Positions 1 to 8,989 of a DNA stretch of 42,073 nucleotides are shown piece by piece. Both the position numbers and the translations under genes were made by a program. Origin of the DNA: Plebeiibacterium marinum (lineage in GTDB: Bacteria; Bacteroidota; Bacteroidia; Bacteroidales; Marinilabiliaceae); NCBI RefSeq assembly GCF_026013615.1, contig NZ_JAPDPI010000047.1, positions 1-42,073 of the forward strand, read 5' to 3'. Under the pieces are notes generated by a model. It was given only the letters and a program-made list of their open reading frames with translations. It was not told the origin of the DNA and made no database searches. The stretch's first letter is position 1. Each line of letters begins with the position of its first letter.

Positions 1-720
1 TAAGATCGGATCCGTAAGTAATAGCTGTTAGCCAATAGCTGATAGGACGGCTGCGCCTTTAGGACGCTACGCTTTAGCTTAAATGCATGCTACTAATACA
101 CCTTTTTACTCAGGAAAAACATTCCCGGATCCGTTCTTTATAAGCACCTTGTAATTAAGATCGGATCCGTAAGTAATAGCTGTTAGCCAATAGCCAATAG
201 GACGGCTGCGCCTTTAGGACGCAACGCTTTAGCTTGATTGCTTGCTACTAAAACATCTTTTTTACACAGGAACAACATTCCCGGATCCGATCTTTATAAG
301 CGCTTTGTAAATAAGATCGGATCCGTAAGTAATAGCTGTTAGCCAATAGGACGGCTACGCCTTTAGGACGCTGCGCTTTAGCTTGAATGTTTATACTACA
401 GCATTTTTTGCACAGGAACAACATTCTCGGATCCGATCTTTATAAGCTTCTTGTAAATAAGATCGGATCCGTAAGTAATAGCTGTTGGCCAATAGGACGG
501 CTGCGCCTTTAGGACGATACGCTTTTGCTTGATTGCTTGCTACTAATACACCTTTTTGCACAAGAATAGTATTTCCCCCTTGCCTCAGGGCAAAGAGGAA
601 GATTGGTTTTCGTAGGGGAAGCTACTATCTGCTCTCAACCCTCAGCTCTTTGCACTCTGCACTTCGCCATCTTAATACTTGGTTCTTTTTATAAGCACCT
701 TTAATTAAGATCGGATCTTT
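1..720 (-). repeat. Array of ~155-bp composite repeat with 42-bp GATC hairpins (left array)
   Basis: Units begin near 2, 156, 312 and 458, with a degenerate fifth near 706, so the period is about 146-156 bp. The array probably continues beyond the left edge. Each unit holds a TAATAGCTGTTAGCC-type word block, a pair of related modules (GGACGGCTGCGCCTTTA and GGACGCTACGCTTTAGC), a TACTAATACACCTTTTT block and a hairpin with arms GGATCCGATCTT and AAGATCGGATCC. Complete hairpins lie at 127-168, 283-324 and 429-470, each exactly 42 bp. The same unit occurs reverse-complemented at 11.3-12.3 kb and 13.1-13.65 kb. I call this orientation minus only to contrast it with the right arrays. A 30-bp second hairpin module lies at 572-601. 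No gene is seen in this stretch. Confidence 0.9.
572..601 (-). repeat. 30-bp hairpin module (copy 1, reverse orientation)
   Basis: Reverse complement of the module seen at 11257-11286, 11694-11723, 13007-13035 and 13354-13383. Its form is CTTCCTCTTTGCC, loop CTGA, then GGCAAGGGGGAAG. The arms pair over 13 positions if G-T pairs are allowed. It is flanked by a heptamer-word block (ctcaaccctcagctctttgc) and replaces the usual end of the composite unit here. Confidence 0.7.
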
Positions 721-721
721 T

Positions 722-796
722 TTACTAAAAACTATATGCTATTTGCTATTTGCCATAAGCCATAAGCTATTTGCTACAGGCTATAAGCTATTACCC
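722..796. repeat. Heptamer word array, GCTATTA type
   Basis: The stretch is made of degenerate 7-bp words such as GCTATTT, GCCATAA, GCTATTA and GCTACAG, ending at the stop of the DUF255 gene. It shows no terminator or other signal. Similar arrays occur at about 2960-3050, 4738-4785, 5335-5390, 6780-6810, 8525-8560 and 8915-8985. Confidence 0.75.
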
Positions 797-2809
797 CTAC
801 AACTCTTTCAGCTTTTGCAAAACTTCTTTATATGACGACATTGGTAAATGGCAACAATTGTTCTTGCACAGGTGAAAAACAACCTCATCACTATCTTTTC
901 CTTTTGCTATGGGTATTGTATGATCACCGGAAGCAATAAAAACAAAAGGATCAAAACGCTTTAAAATATCTTTATGCTCTTTGTCTTTGCTATTACCAGA
1001 GAGCACTAACTCAAAATTTTCGTATATAAAAAACAGTTTTAAACGCTGCCAGTTGGCATAATACTTTCCATGCTCATCTATTCGTCCACTCAAATTTTTC
1101 AGCATCTGGCATGAAGTATGGTAGGCCTCTTTATTAAGATAATATTTACTCAACCGATACAAATTAATGGCCATTACCGAATTTGAAGCCGGTATAACAT
1201 TATCTGATGTTTCACTCTTGCGCACAAGCAATGGGTCGTCCTTTACCGAGGTGTAATAAAACAACTGATTGTCATCATTAAAAAAATGTGCGCTTACGTA
1301 TTCACACAATGTATGCGCCAATTCTATCCATTTCTCTTCAAAACTTGCCATATACAGTTCAATCCAGGCGTCGATCAATAAAGCATAGTCATCTAAAAAT
1401 CCATTAATCACCCCCTTCTCTCCCTTTAAACTCCTCCAAAGGCCTCCATCATCCCGAAAGGCCGTATCCTTGATAAATTCTGAAGTTTTAATGGCATCCG
1501 ATAAATACTCCTCTTCCCCTGTAGCCTTGTAGGCCATCACCAAACCTTTAATCATGATGGCATTCCAGGAGGTCAATATTTTATTATCCAATAAAGGCCG
1601 CTTTCTACACTGTCTTCTCTCGAAAAGCAGATCCTTACATTTACTTATTTTCTCTTCCAACTCTTCACTTTCAAGGCCTGACCTGACAGCTATATCACCC
1701 ATAGCACTCGATTGAAACAAAATATTGTTACCACATTCCCAGTTTCCCTGCTCGGTAATATTAAAAACATCACAAAACAAATCGGCATCCCCGGCTAAAA
1801 CATCACGGATTTCTTGATAAGTCCATACATAAAACTTCCCTTCTCTGCCTTCGCTATCTGCATCCAAGGAGGCAAAAAAACCGCCTTCTTCCGATTGCAG
1901 CTCCCGTTTTACAAAGGCAATCGTTTCTTTTACCACCCTCTTATACAATGGATTCCCTGTAACCATATGGGCAATTGAATACACTTCTACCAACTGTCCC
2001 TGATCGTACAACATCTTCTCAAAATGGGGAACCTTCCAATATTCATCTACCGAATACCTTGCAAATCCACCTCCAAGGTGATCGTAAATACCTCCCTGAG
2101 CCATACGTGTCAGGCTCGTATCAACATAATCGAGAACTACAGGATTGTCCTGCTTTTGTAAATACGAGAATAAAAAATGATACTCAACAGGCATTGGGAA
2201 CTTGGGTGCCCCTTTGCTTCCACCCCAGACAAAATCAACGTTCTGCATCCAGCCCTCAATAGCCTTTTCCATAACCTCTTTGGTAAACAAGGCAGAATCC
2301 TTTACCAGTCCAACAAAATCCATCCGCTCTATCCCGGCTTTTATCTGCATCGACAAATCTTTTAGTCGCAAGGGGTCATTATCATGCAACTTCTTCACTT
2401 CTCTTAACAGGTTCATCCATTGTCTTTTCTGAAAATAAGTCCCTGCAAAAAACGGTTGACCATTGGGTAAAGCAATTATATTTAATGGCCACCCTCCCTT
2501 GCCGGTAGTCAAGTGCGCCACATCCATAAACACCTGATCGAGATCCGGTCTTTCTTCACGATCTATTTTTATTGACACAAAATGCCCATTCATTACCGAA
2601 GCCACTTCTTGATCGCTAAAGCTCTCTTTTTCCATAACATGACACCAGTGACATGCAGCATATCCAATGGATATAACCAATAGCTTATTTTCATTCCTGG
2701 CCTTTGTAAGAGCATCTTTTCCCCATGGAAACCAATGTACCGGGTTATGGGCATGCATCTGTAAATAAGGACTATTTTCTTTTGCCAATGCATTTTCAAT
2801 TTGCATCAT
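797..2809 (-). CDS. Thioredoxin domain-containing protein (DUF255, YyaL/SPATA20 family)
   Basis: A 670-residue protein of the COG1331 type. The N-terminal 165 or so residues form a thioredoxin-like DUF255 domain with the redox motif CHWC at residues 53-56, after the family signature [19 protein letters not shown]. The rest resembles an (alpha/alpha)6-barrel, with family motifs around [15 protein letters not shown] and [11 protein letters not shown]. Length is normal for the family. The biochemical role is not established; B. subtilis YyaL and human SPATA20 are relatives. Two ATG codons stand in tandem at 2809 and 2806, and either may be used. There is no signal peptide, so it is probably cytoplasmic. 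It stands alone, divergent from the DUF3820 gene. Confidence 0.93.
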   Translation of the reverse strand: MMQIENALAKENSPYLQMHAHNPVHWFPWGKDALTKARNENKLLVISIGYAACHWCHVMEKESFSDQEVASVMNGHFVSIKIDREERPDLDQVFMDVAHLTTGKGGWPLNIIALPNGQPFFAGTYFQKRQWMNLLREVKKLHDNDPLRLKDLSMQIKAGIERMDFVGLVKDSALFTKEVMEKAIEGWMQNVDFVWGGSKGAPKFPMPVEYHFLFSYLQKQDNPVVLDYVDTSLTRMAQGGIYDHLGGGFARYSVDEYWKVPHFEKMLYDQGQLVEVYSIAHMVTGNPLYKRVVKETIAFVKRELQSEEGGFFASLDADSEGREGKFYVWTYQEIRDVLAGDADLFCDVFNITEQGNWECGNNILFQSSAMGDIAVRSGLESEELEEKISKCKDLLFERRQCRKRPLLDNKILTSWNAIMIKGLVMAYKATGEEEYLSDAIKTSEFIKDTAFRDDGGLWRSLKGEKGVINGFLDDYALLIDAWIELYMASFEEKWIELAHTLCEYVSAHFFNDDNQLFYYTSVKDDPLLVRKSETSDNVIPASNSVMAINLYRLSKYYLNKEAYHTSCQMLKNLSGRIDEHGKYYANWQRLKLFFIYENFELVLSGNSKDKEHKDILKRFDPFVFIASGDHTIPIAKGKDSDEVVFHLCKNNCCHLPMSSYKEVLQKLKEL

Positions 2810-2959
2810 CTATAAATACATTTAGTCTTTTATAATTCATAAGTAATGCTGACAAGAAAAGCACCTACACTACCTTATTTATGAATTTTTACTATGATTA
2901 TCTCTATTTCAAACACATTACCTCCAAATAAGGTTTAAAAGTTTTTTGAGAAATATTAT

Positions 2960-3050
2960 TATAGCTTATAGCTGATGGCTTATGGCTTATGGCTTATAGC
3001 TAGTGGCTATTAGCTATCGGCTATTAGCTATTAGCTAATTGCTATAATTT
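2960..3050. repeat. Heptamer word array, GCTATTA type
   Basis: A run of 7-bp words (GCTTATA, GCTGATG, GCTTATG, GCTATTA, GCTATCG) fills the spacer just upstream of the -7 box of the DUF3820 gene. The words run directly into the promoter region. Confidence 0.8.
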
Positions 3051-3052
3051 CA

Positions 3053-3060
3053 TATCTTTG
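3053..3060 (+). promoter_or_regulatory. Bacteroidota -7 box for the DUF3820 gene
   Basis: TATCTTTG matches the Bacteroidota -7 consensus TAnnTTTG. It lies 18 bp before the ATG at 3079. It overlaps an in-frame TTG at 3058, so that TTG cannot be the start of a transcript made from here. No TTTG -33 box is seen at the usual spacing. Confidence 0.65.
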
Positions 3061-3078
3061 CCCAAAAGACAAAGACAC

Positions 3079-3285
3079 ATGAACGAAAAATTACTGCTTG
3101 ATTTAGTAAAAACAAGAATGCCTTTTGGAAAATATAAAGGAACCATATTATGCGATTTACCAGAACCTTACCTGGTCTGGTTTCACCAAAAAGGCTTTCC
3201 GGAAGGTAAATTGGGTATGTTGTTGGCAACTTTATACGAGATTAAATTAAACGGACTGGAATACCTGCTTAAACCACTGAGGTAG
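3079..3285 (+). CDS. DUF3820 family protein
   Basis: A short basic protein of about 68 residues. MPFGKYKGTILCDLPEPYL followed by VWFHQKGFPEGKLGMLL is the typical DUF3820 sequence, a small single-domain family related to parts of exonuclease-associated proteins; its function is unknown. I start it at the ATG at 3079 rather than the upstream TTG at 3058 because the TTG lies inside the -7 box. It is a single gene between the divergent DUF255 gene and serB. Confidence 0.85.
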   Translation: MNEKLLLDLVKTRMPFGKYKGTILCDLPEPYLVWFHQKGFPEGKLGMLLATLYEIKLNGLEYLLKPLR

Positions 3286-3483
3286 ATCAAAGTTACTTCA
3301 CTGATATTTATACCTTTACGATTAAACAAATAAAATAATATGGTGGTTACAAAAGTAAACCAAACTATATCTGCTACCAACAAATAACCTTTCCCCAACA
3401 TCAATTCTCCCCCTCTGATGTTAAAAAAGATGAAATTTGTCATTATTTTACGACATGTGAATACCGCATTAGAGTTGATTTGC

Positions 3484-3491
3484 TATTTTTG
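3484..3491 (+). promoter_or_regulatory. Bacteroidota -7 box for serB
   Basis: TATTTTTG fits TAnnTTTG and lies 24 bp before the ATG at 3516. It overlaps the beginning of the longest open frame (TTG at 3480), which argues for the ATG as the start. No clear -33 box is seen. Confidence 0.6.
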
Positions 3492-3515
3492 TTTACCGAA
3501 AACACAAATTATACT

Positions 3516-4739
3516 ATGGCTAGTAATAGAGAGATCATTCTTGTAAATATCTCCGGTGATGATAAGCCCGGATTAACCTCTTCCTTAACCGAAATTTTAT
3601 CTCATTATAATGTACAGATCCTGGATATTGGCCAGGCTGTTATCCATGACGACTTAGGGTTGGGCATCTTATTTGAAGTACCACAAGCCTACGAGTCGGC
3701 CCCGATTTTAAAAGATCTGCTTTTCAAATCATACGAGATCGGCGTTAAAATTAAGTTTACCCCTATTTCGGAGTCAAGATACGCAGAGTGGGTTATGCAC
3801 CAGGGCAAAGAAAGGTTCATCATTACTTTATTGGCTAGAAAAATCACGGCTGAACACCTGGCAAAGGTTACCAGGGTGATCTCATCTCAGCAATTAAATA
3901 TTGATACCATCACACGCCTTTCGGGAAGGATCGACCTGAACAATGAACCAACCCAAAACAAGGCTGTGGTTGAACTTTCGGTACGTGGCAACCCCATTGA
4001 TGCTGAAATAATGAAAAGCGACTTTATGGAGCTTTCGAGCAAAATAGGTGTGGATATCGCATTCCAGGAAGACAACATTTTCAGGAGAAACCGCCGTTTG
4101 GTTTGTTTCGATATGGATTCTACATTGATACAAACCGAAGTTATCGACGAACTTGCTGAAAGAGCGGGAGTTGGAGCTAAGGTAAAAAAGATTACCGAAG
4201 CGGCTATGCGTGGCGAAATCGATTTTAACGAGAGCTTTATCCAGCGCGTGAGCCTTCTTAAAGGCCTTAACGAAAACGTGATGAAAGAAGTTGCAGAAAA
4301 CCTTCCTATCACTGAAGGTGCCGAGCGACTGATGAAAACACTGAATAAATACGGTTACAAAACTGCAATCCTTTCCGGTGGGTTCAATTATTTTGGAAAT
4401 CACCTGAAAGCAAAACTGGGTGTTGACTATGTTTTTTCGAACGAACTGGAAATTAAAAAAGGCAAACTGACCGGGAAACATGTTGGCGAGATTGTTGACG
4501 GCAAGAAAAAAGCTGAATTACTGAAGCTCCTTGCCTTTAAAGAAGATATACATTTGGATCAGGTTATTGCTGTTGGCGATGGTTCCAACGACCTGCCTAT
4601 GCTCCAACTGGCTGGTTTGGGTATTGCATTCCACGCCAAGCCAAAAGTAAAAGCTGGTGCCGACAATTCAATTTCCACCATTGGTCTCGATGCCATTTTA
4701 TATATGCTTGGCTTTAGAGACAGGGAGATTAGTATATAG
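3516..4739 (+). CDS. serB: Phosphoserine phosphatase SerB with N-terminal ACT-like region
   Basis: Hydrolyses L-3-phosphoserine to L-serine, the last step of serine synthesis. From the ATG at 3516 the protein has 407 residues. The first 190 or so look like two ACT-type regulatory domains (opening with ILVNISGDDKPGLTSSL). A haloacid-dehalogenase catalytic domain follows: nucleophile motif DMDST at about residues 199-203, the SGGFNYF motif in the middle, and GDGSNDLPML binding Mg2+ near the end. It is longer than single-domain SerB but usual for Bacteroidota. The ATG is preferred over TTG 3480 because a -7 box overlaps the latter. It is a single gene ending at a strong bidirectional terminator. 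Confidence 0.95.
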   Translation: MASNREIILVNISGDDKPGLTSSLTEILSHYNVQILDIGQAVIHDDLGLGILFEVPQAYESAPILKDLLFKSYEIGVKIKFTPISESRYAEWVMHQGKERFIITLLARKITAEHLAKVTRVISSQQLNIDTITRLSGRIDLNNEPTQNKAVVELSVRGNPIDAEIMKSDFMELSSKIGVDIAFQEDNIFRRNRRLVCFDMDSTLIQTEVIDELAERAGVGAKVKKITEAAMRGEIDFNESFIQRVSLLKGLNENVMKEVAENLPITEGAERLMKTLNKYGYKTAILSGGFNYFGNHLKAKLGVDYVFSNELEIKKGKLTGKHVGEIVDGKKKAELLKLLAFKEDIHLDQVIAVGDGSNDLPMLQLAGLGIAFHAKPKVKAGADNSISTIGLDAILYMLGFRDREISI

Positions 4740-4785
4740 CGGGTAGCCAATAGCAGGTAGCTAATAGCGGATAGCGGATAGCTAT
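4738..4785. repeat. Heptamer word array, AATAGCGG type
   Basis: Words such as GGTAGCC, AATAGCA, GGTAGCT, AATAGCG and GATAGCG begin right at the serB stop codon. They are the complement-like form of the GCTATTA words found upstream of genes. Confidence 0.7.
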
Positions 4786-4807
4786 TTTGCATTATTTAAA
4801 ACATAAA

Positions 4808-4850
4808 ACAAAAGGATATTTCCAATTAATATCCTTTTGTCATTTTTATA
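4808..4850. terminator. Bidirectional intrinsic terminator
   Basis: A perfect 12-bp stem, ACAAAAGGATAT (4808-4819) with ATATCCTTTTGT (4829-4840), encloses a 9-nt loop. T-rich runs follow on the plus strand (ATTTTTAT) and on the minus strand (TTTTATGTTTTA). It lies between convergent serB and the four-helix bundle gene and could end both. Confidence 0.85.
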
Positions 4851-4860
4851 GAATCACACC

Positions 4861-5223
4861 CTATCTTAATCTAACCAGAAGCCCATTTATCATTTTAACC
4901 ACTTCTTCTCCTAAACTTTCCAACTCATTTAATTTCTCTTTAGAAATCCATTTCTTCATATAAAATAAATTTACCAAGGTAAGTGTTTCATATAAAGAGC
5001 CTCTTGAATAAGCAAGAAACTTAGCAAAATCTTTATCCGTGGCCCGTCCTTTGCCTTCAGCAATATTTTGAGGAACAGATGCGGATGCCCCCTGGATCTG
5101 ATCAATTAGCTTGAAGTAGCACTTTTGTGTATCAAGTTGTTCTGTAATATCAATAGCCAAACTAGCAAATTGCATAGCTTTTTGCCACACAACCATTCTT
5201 TTAAAATTAAACTCATTGTCCAT
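4861..5223 (-). CDS. Four helix bundle protein (S23/IVP family)
   Basis: About 120 residues from the ATG at 5223, beginning MDNEFNFKRMVVWQKAMQF. It carries the family hallmark SVPQNIAEGKGR, followed by FLAYSRGSLYET. The family was first described from intervening sequences in 23S rRNA genes and is common as free-standing genes in Bacteroidota; its role is unknown. The open frame extends further upstream, but that part is mostly a terminator hairpin (5241-5278) with a run of T, so the ATG at 5223 is the likely start. Two broken relatives lie at 35770-36120 and 38482-38688. Confidence 0.9.
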   Translation of the reverse strand: MDNEFNFKRMVVWQKAMQFASLAIDITEQLDTQKCYFKLIDQIQGASASVPQNIAEGKGRATDKDFAKFLAYSRGSLYETLTLVNLFYMKKWISKEKLNELESLGEEVVKMINGLLVRLR

Positions 5224-5240
5224 GGTCAGAATATGATTAG

Positions 5241-5278
5241 ATAAAAAAAGCCTGCCCTTTTCAAAAAGCAGACTTAAA
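5241..5278 (-). terminator. Intrinsic terminator on the minus strand, after rlmL
   Basis: Read on the minus strand: AAGTCTGC, a loop TTTTTGAAAAGG, GCAGGCTT and then a T run. The 8-bp stem has one G-T pair. It lies about 115 bp after the rlmL stop and 18 bp before the start of the four-helix bundle gene, so it probably ends rlmL transcription and separates the two genes. It could also act as an attenuator for the second gene. Confidence 0.7.
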
Positions 5279-5334
5279 TCTATAATATTTTTCAATATTT
5301 CACAATATTCTCAAACTCTTGTGCTATTTGCCAT

Positions 5335-5392
5335 AAACTAAAAGCTATTAGCTATTAGCTATTAGCCCTAAGCTATACGCTATAAGCTACCC
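5335..5392. repeat. Heptamer word array, GCTATTA type
   Basis: Nearly perfect tandem GCTATTA words, then GCCCTAA, GCTATAC, GCTATAA and GCTACCC. The array ends at the rlmL stop codon. Confidence 0.8.
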
Positions 5393-5393
5393 C

Positions 5394-6545
5394 CTACCTA
5401 AACTTAATAATCTTCTTCATGGTGCCATCATAAATATTGAATTTATGGAAACCACATTCAAGGGCACCATTATATAACCTAAGTTTTTCCAACGGTTTTA
5501 AACCAACATTCTTCAAGGCTTCTTTGTTTGATGTAAGCACCCAGGCATCGTATCCTGTAAAAGTATGCTTTAACTGATTACCTATCATCCTGTAAAAATC
5601 AACCATATCCTTACCGTTCATTAAGCGCTCACCGTATGGAGGGTTCATTATAATCATCCCTTTAGGGTAATGTGGTTCTAATTTTTCAAAAGAAGAAACT
5701 GAAAAATTTATATCCCTGTTAAAGCGGAATCCCAAGGCAGATTCCCTTGCAATATCAATCGCTTTTATTGAGGCATCGCTACCAAAAATTTTAAGACGCG
5801 GATGTTCTATCTTGTCCCTGGCTTCTTCCACCACTTTATTCCACAAAGACTCATCGTAATCTTTCCACCCCATAAATCCAAAATGCTTTTTATGAAGTCC
5901 CGGCGGGTAATTTCGGGCGTACATTACAGCTTCCATCAAGATAGTACCCGAACCACACATTGGGTCAATCAAAGGCATCTTCCGATCCCATCCCGACAGC
6001 AAAACCATTCCGGCTGCCAGCACCTCATTCAATGGTGCCTTATGGTTTCCAACACGATACCCCCTCTTATGCAAAGAATCACCTGAACTATCCAATGATA
6101 TAGTAGCTTTATCCTTTGCCACATGAATAACCAGACGAACATTAGGATTTTCAACATCTACCGAAGGCCTTTTATCAAATTTATCCCTAAACTGGTCTAC
6201 AATAGCATCTTTTGCTTTTAATGCCACGAATTTGGAGTGGGTAAATATTTCCGAATACACCACCGGATCGATAGCCAGGGTATCATCCACCCCCATAATT
6301 TCAGCCCAGTCGTATTTTTTTACTCCATCATAAAGCTCCTGATCATTTTTTGCAGTAAAAGTATGTATGGGATGAAGCACTCTGATTGCTGTTCGTAGCA
6401 ATAGGTTTGATTTATACAAAATTTCCTTATCCCCTTCAAATTCAACAGCCCGGTTAACCTCGTTAATCTCCTGAGCTCCAATTCCCTTTAGCTCCTCAGC
6501 CAGAACACCTTCCAGCCCATGAAAAGTTTTTGCAATCAGCTTCAA
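5394..6545 (-). CDS. rlmL: RlmL-type 23S rRNA (guanine-N2)-methyltransferase with THUMP domain
   Basis: A class I SAM-dependent RNA methyltransferase of the COG0116 type, 383 residues. A THUMP RNA-binding domain occupies roughly residues 45-155. The methyltransferase domain shows the SAM-binding motif DPMCGSGT at 194-201 and the catalytic NPPYGERL starting at 301. By family it methylates N2 of a guanine in 23S rRNA (G2445 in E. coli). It corresponds to the N-terminal half of the fused E. coli RlmKL, without the RlmK half, as is usual in Bacteroidota. The start is TTG; no in-frame ATG lies nearby and MKLIAKTFHGLEGVLAEEL is the normal family N-terminus. A weak -7-like TAAATTCG lies at 6609-6602 on the minus strand. 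Confidence 0.9.
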   Translation of the reverse strand: MKLIAKTFHGLEGVLAEELKGIGAQEINEVNRAVEFEGDKEILYKSNLLLRTAIRVLHPIHTFTAKNDQELYDGVKKYDWAEIMGVDDTLAIDPVVYSEIFTHSKFVALKAKDAIVDQFRDKFDKRPSVDVENPNVRLVIHVAKDKATISLDSSGDSLHKRGYRVGNHKAPLNEVLAAGMVLLSGWDRKMPLIDPMCGSGTILMEAVMYARNYPPGLHKKHFGFMGWKDYDESLWNKVVEEARDKIEHPRLKIFGSDASIKAIDIARESALGFRFNRDINFSVSSFEKLEPHYPKGMIIMNPPYGERLMNGKDMVDFYRMIGNQLKHTFTGYDAWVLTSNKEALKNVGLKPLEKLRLYNGALECGFHKFNIYDGTMKKIIKFR

Positions 6546-6853
6546 TGTAGTATGTCTTAAATGAATAAATAAATGGCAAATCGTTACTGCCTTTTCCGCT
6601 GCGAATTTAGATTAATTTGATTGTTTTTGCAAGATAACTTTTGCACTATTTAAAAGGACTAAAAGAAACACAGAAGGACTCCACAGCGTACTTTAAACAT
6701 GAAGCTATCGGCTATTGACAATTCCATAAGGATCAGATCTTCTTCACATGGCGCTTATACAGATCGCCCCCTAACAACTACCCGCCATAAGCCATAAGCT
6801 ATAAGCTACGCCCCCCTTATGCTCAACAACATCTGTATTAACGAGTGTTAAAA
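6546..6853. other. Spacer between rlmL and the fumarase gene
   Basis: No gene is seen. It holds a degenerate isolated copy of the 42-bp GATC hairpin at 6730-6771 and a short GCTATAA-word stretch at about 6780-6810. The rest is AT-rich sequence with no further recognisable signal. Confidence 0.6.
6730..6771 (+). repeat. Isolated degenerate 42-bp GATC hairpin element
   Basis: GGATCAGATCTT, a loop with CACATGGCGCTTATA, then CAGATCGCC. This matches the array hairpins in length and loop sequence, but the arms have mutated. It lies outside the large arrays, so single copies of the element exist. Confidence 0.7.
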
Positions 6854-6885
6854 TCTGTTTTAGGATTTAATCTTTGTTATCTTTG
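6854..6885 (+). promoter_or_regulatory. Bacteroidota promoter of the fumarase gene
   Basis: A -7 box TATCTTTG (6878-6885) is preceded, at 20-bp spacing, by TCTG (6854-6857), a one-mismatch form of the -33 box TTTG. The ATG at 6920 lies 34 bp after the -7 box. The longer open frame starting at GTG 6845 would begin upstream of this promoter. Confidence 0.7.
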
Positions 6886-6919
6886 GGGACTTTTAAAAAA
6901 TATCAATAAATCATATATC

Positions 6920-8527
6920 ATGTCTGATTTCAAGTATCAAAAACCGTTTCCTATTTTAAAGGATACAACAGAATATCGACTGTTAACAAAGGATTATGTT
7001 TCAACAATAGAAGTTGATGGAAGAAAAATCCTTAAAGTAGATCCGGAAGGATTAAAGATGTTGGCCAAAGAGGCTTTTAATGATGTTTCGTTTTACTTGC
7101 GCCCTGCCCATCTTGAAAAACTTACCAATATTTTAAAAGATGACGAGGCTTCGGATAATGATAAATTTGTAGCCCATACCATGTTAATGAACCAGGTGGT
7201 TGCTGCAGAAGGAGAACTACCTACCTGTCAGGATACCGGTACTGCCATTGTTGTAGCAAAAAAAGGCGAAGATGTATACACCGGAGCTTGTGATGCAGAT
7301 TATTTATCGCAAGGGGTTTACGAAACCTATAATGAGCGTAACTTACGCTATTCACAGGTGGTGGCCAAATCCATGTTTGACGAGAAGAATACCGGAAACA
7401 ACCTTCCTGCTCAAATTGACATTTATGCTGATCAGGGTAATAAATATGAGTTTTTATTCCTTACCAAAGGAGGTGGTTCAGGAAACAAAACTTTCTTGTA
7501 CCAACAAACAAAAAGTTTATTGACAGAAGAGAACCTCACTAAATTTGTTGAGGAAAAGATAAAGGACCTGGGAACTTCTGCTTGTCCCCCATACCACCTG
7601 GCATTGGTAATAGGAGGAACTTCTGCTGAAGCAACCCTGGCAACAGTTAAAAAGGCATCTGCTGGTTATTTGGACCATTTGCCTACCGAAGGAAATGATG
7701 GCGGACAAGCATTCCGCGACCTGGAGTGGGAAGAAAAAGTATTGAAGATCTGTCAGGAAAGCCAGATTGGTGCTCAGTTTGGCGGTAAATATTTCGTACA
7801 TGATGTACGTGTAATCCGCTTGCCGCGTCATGCCGCATCTTGTCCTGTAGGTTTAGGAGTTAGCTGTAGTGCCGACAGAAATATCAAAGCAAAAATCACT
7901 GAAGAGGGAATTTTTGTAGAGCAACTGGAGAAAAATCCATCAAGATTAGTACCTGAAAGAGCACCAGAACTTGAGCCTGCTGTGGATATTGATCTGGACC
8001 AGCCAATGGAAGAAGTACTAAAGGTACTGACCAAGCACCCAATCAAAACACGCCTGAACCTATCAGGAACTTTAGTTGTTGCCCGCGATATGGCACATGC
8101 CCGTATCAAGCAAATGTTGGATGAAGGACAAGAAATGCCTGAATATTTAAAGAACCACCCTGTTTATTATGCAGGTCCTGCAAAAACACCGGAGGGAATG
8201 CCTTCAGGTAGCTTTGGTCCTACAACAGCCGGAAGAATGGATCCTTATGTTGATCTTTTCCAAAGCAAAGGCGGCTCAATGATTATGGTAGCCAAAGGAA
8301 ACCGTTCTCAACAAGTTACCCATGCATGTAAGGTACATGGAGGTTTCTACCTGGGATCGATAGGTGGTCCTGCGGCTATCCTTGCCAAAACAAATATTAA
8401 ATCGGTTGAGGTAGTTGATTTCCCTGAGTTGGGCATGGAGGCTGTTCGTAAAATCCGCGTAGAAAACTTCCCAGCATTTATTATTGTTGACGACAAGGGT
8501 AGTGATTTCTTTAGCGAAATGAAGTAG
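6920..8527 (+). CDS. fumA: Class I fumarate hydratase (fumarase, [4Fe-4S])
   Basis: Interconverts fumarate and malate in the citric acid cycle. The protein has 535 residues from the ATG at 6920 and combines the N-terminal alpha domain and C-terminal beta domain in one chain, like E. coli FumA/FumB. Visible motifs are [40 protein letters not shown] and, in the C-terminal domain, [15 protein letters not shown]. The conserved cysteines are those expected for the oxygen-sensitive iron-sulfur cluster. The enzyme type suits anaerobic or microaerobic life, but that is an inference. It has its own promoter and a terminator at 8757-8790. Confidence 0.96.
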   Translation: MSDFKYQKPFPILKDTTEYRLLTKDYVSTIEVDGRKILKVDPEGLKMLAKEAFNDVSFYLRPAHLEKLTNILKDDEASDNDKFVAHTMLMNQVVAAEGELPTCQDTGTAIVVAKKGEDVYTGACDADYLSQGVYETYNERNLRYSQVVAKSMFDEKNTGNNLPAQIDIYADQGNKYEFLFLTKGGGSGNKTFLYQQTKSLLTEENLTKFVEEKIKDLGTSACPPYHLALVIGGTSAEATLATVKKASAGYLDHLPTEGNDGGQAFRDLEWEEKVLKICQESQIGAQFGGKYFVHDVRVIRLPRHAASCPVGLGVSCSADRNIKAKITEEGIFVEQLEKNPSRLVPERAPELEPAVDIDLDQPMEEVLKVLTKHPIKTRLNLSGTLVVARDMAHARIKQMLDEGQEMPEYLKNHPVYYAGPAKTPEGMPSGSFGPTTAGRMDPYVDLFQSKGGSMIMVAKGNRSQQVTHACKVHGGFYLGSIGGPAAILAKTNIKSVEVVDFPELGMEAVRKIRVENFPAFIIVDDKGSDFFSEMK

Positions 8528-8756
8528 TTGGTAGCTCTTGGCTTATAGCAGATAGCTTATACTGGGTGCTTGAGAGCACTTTTCACCAAGAGTTATTTAA
8601 CAATAGATCGTTAGATTTTAGATAATAGACATTAGACTGATTTACAATTCGCTTAAAATAAATAAGATAATAATTTTGTCATAAATTATTCAATATATTT
8701 AGAATCAGCACATTATAAAGATTTAACGAACTAATGATTTAACAAACAATATATAT
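8528..8756. other. Spacer after the fumarase gene
   Basis: It begins with a short heptamer-word stretch (GGTAGCT, GGCTTATA, GATAGCT). A stretch of short TTAGATTTTAGATAATAGAC-like words lies at about 8605-8640. No gene is seen. The rest is AT-rich. Confidence 0.5.
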
Positions 8757-8790
8757 AATGCCGTTCCCGAATATAGGAACGGCATTTTTT
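8757..8790 (+). terminator. Intrinsic terminator of the fumarase gene
   Basis: A perfect 11-bp stem, AATGCCGTTCC (8757-8767) with GGAACGGCATT (8776-8786), an 8-nt loop and a run of T. It lies about 230 bp after the fumarase stop codon and is the only clear terminator in this spacer. Confidence 0.85.
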
Positions 8791-8914
8791 ATGATATCAT
8801 ATATGGATAAAAAATAACGATAGACAATCCTATTTCAGAATAAATAGTGTTTGCAAACTCGATTCTATCCCAACACACACCAGCAAGCCTTTGAACAATA
8901 TGTCATTCATTCGC

Positions 8915-8985
8915 TATAAACCATTAGCCATTAGCTATAAGCCATCAGCTATAGGCTATTCGCTATAAGCTATTAGCCATTAACC
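8915..8985. repeat. Heptamer word array, GCTATTA type
   Basis: Words such as GCCATTA, GCTATAA, GCCATCA, GCTATAG and GCTATTC run up to the stop codon of the NifX-like gene. Nothing else is seen between 8791 and 8989. Confidence 0.75.
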
Positions 8986-8989
8986 ACAA

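Noticed and set aside
3183-3443. Open frame of 86 codons on the minus strand with a hydrophobic segment
   Set aside because: It overlaps the DUF3820 gene in the opposite direction over about 100 bp and I recognise no family or promoter. It may be a chance frame in AT-rich DNA, although the hydrophobic N-terminal half is suggestive.
4861-5223. Avd-like accessory protein of a diversity-generating retroelement
   Set aside because: The four-helix bundle fold is shared, but no reverse transcriptase, template repeat or variable repeat is seen in the window.
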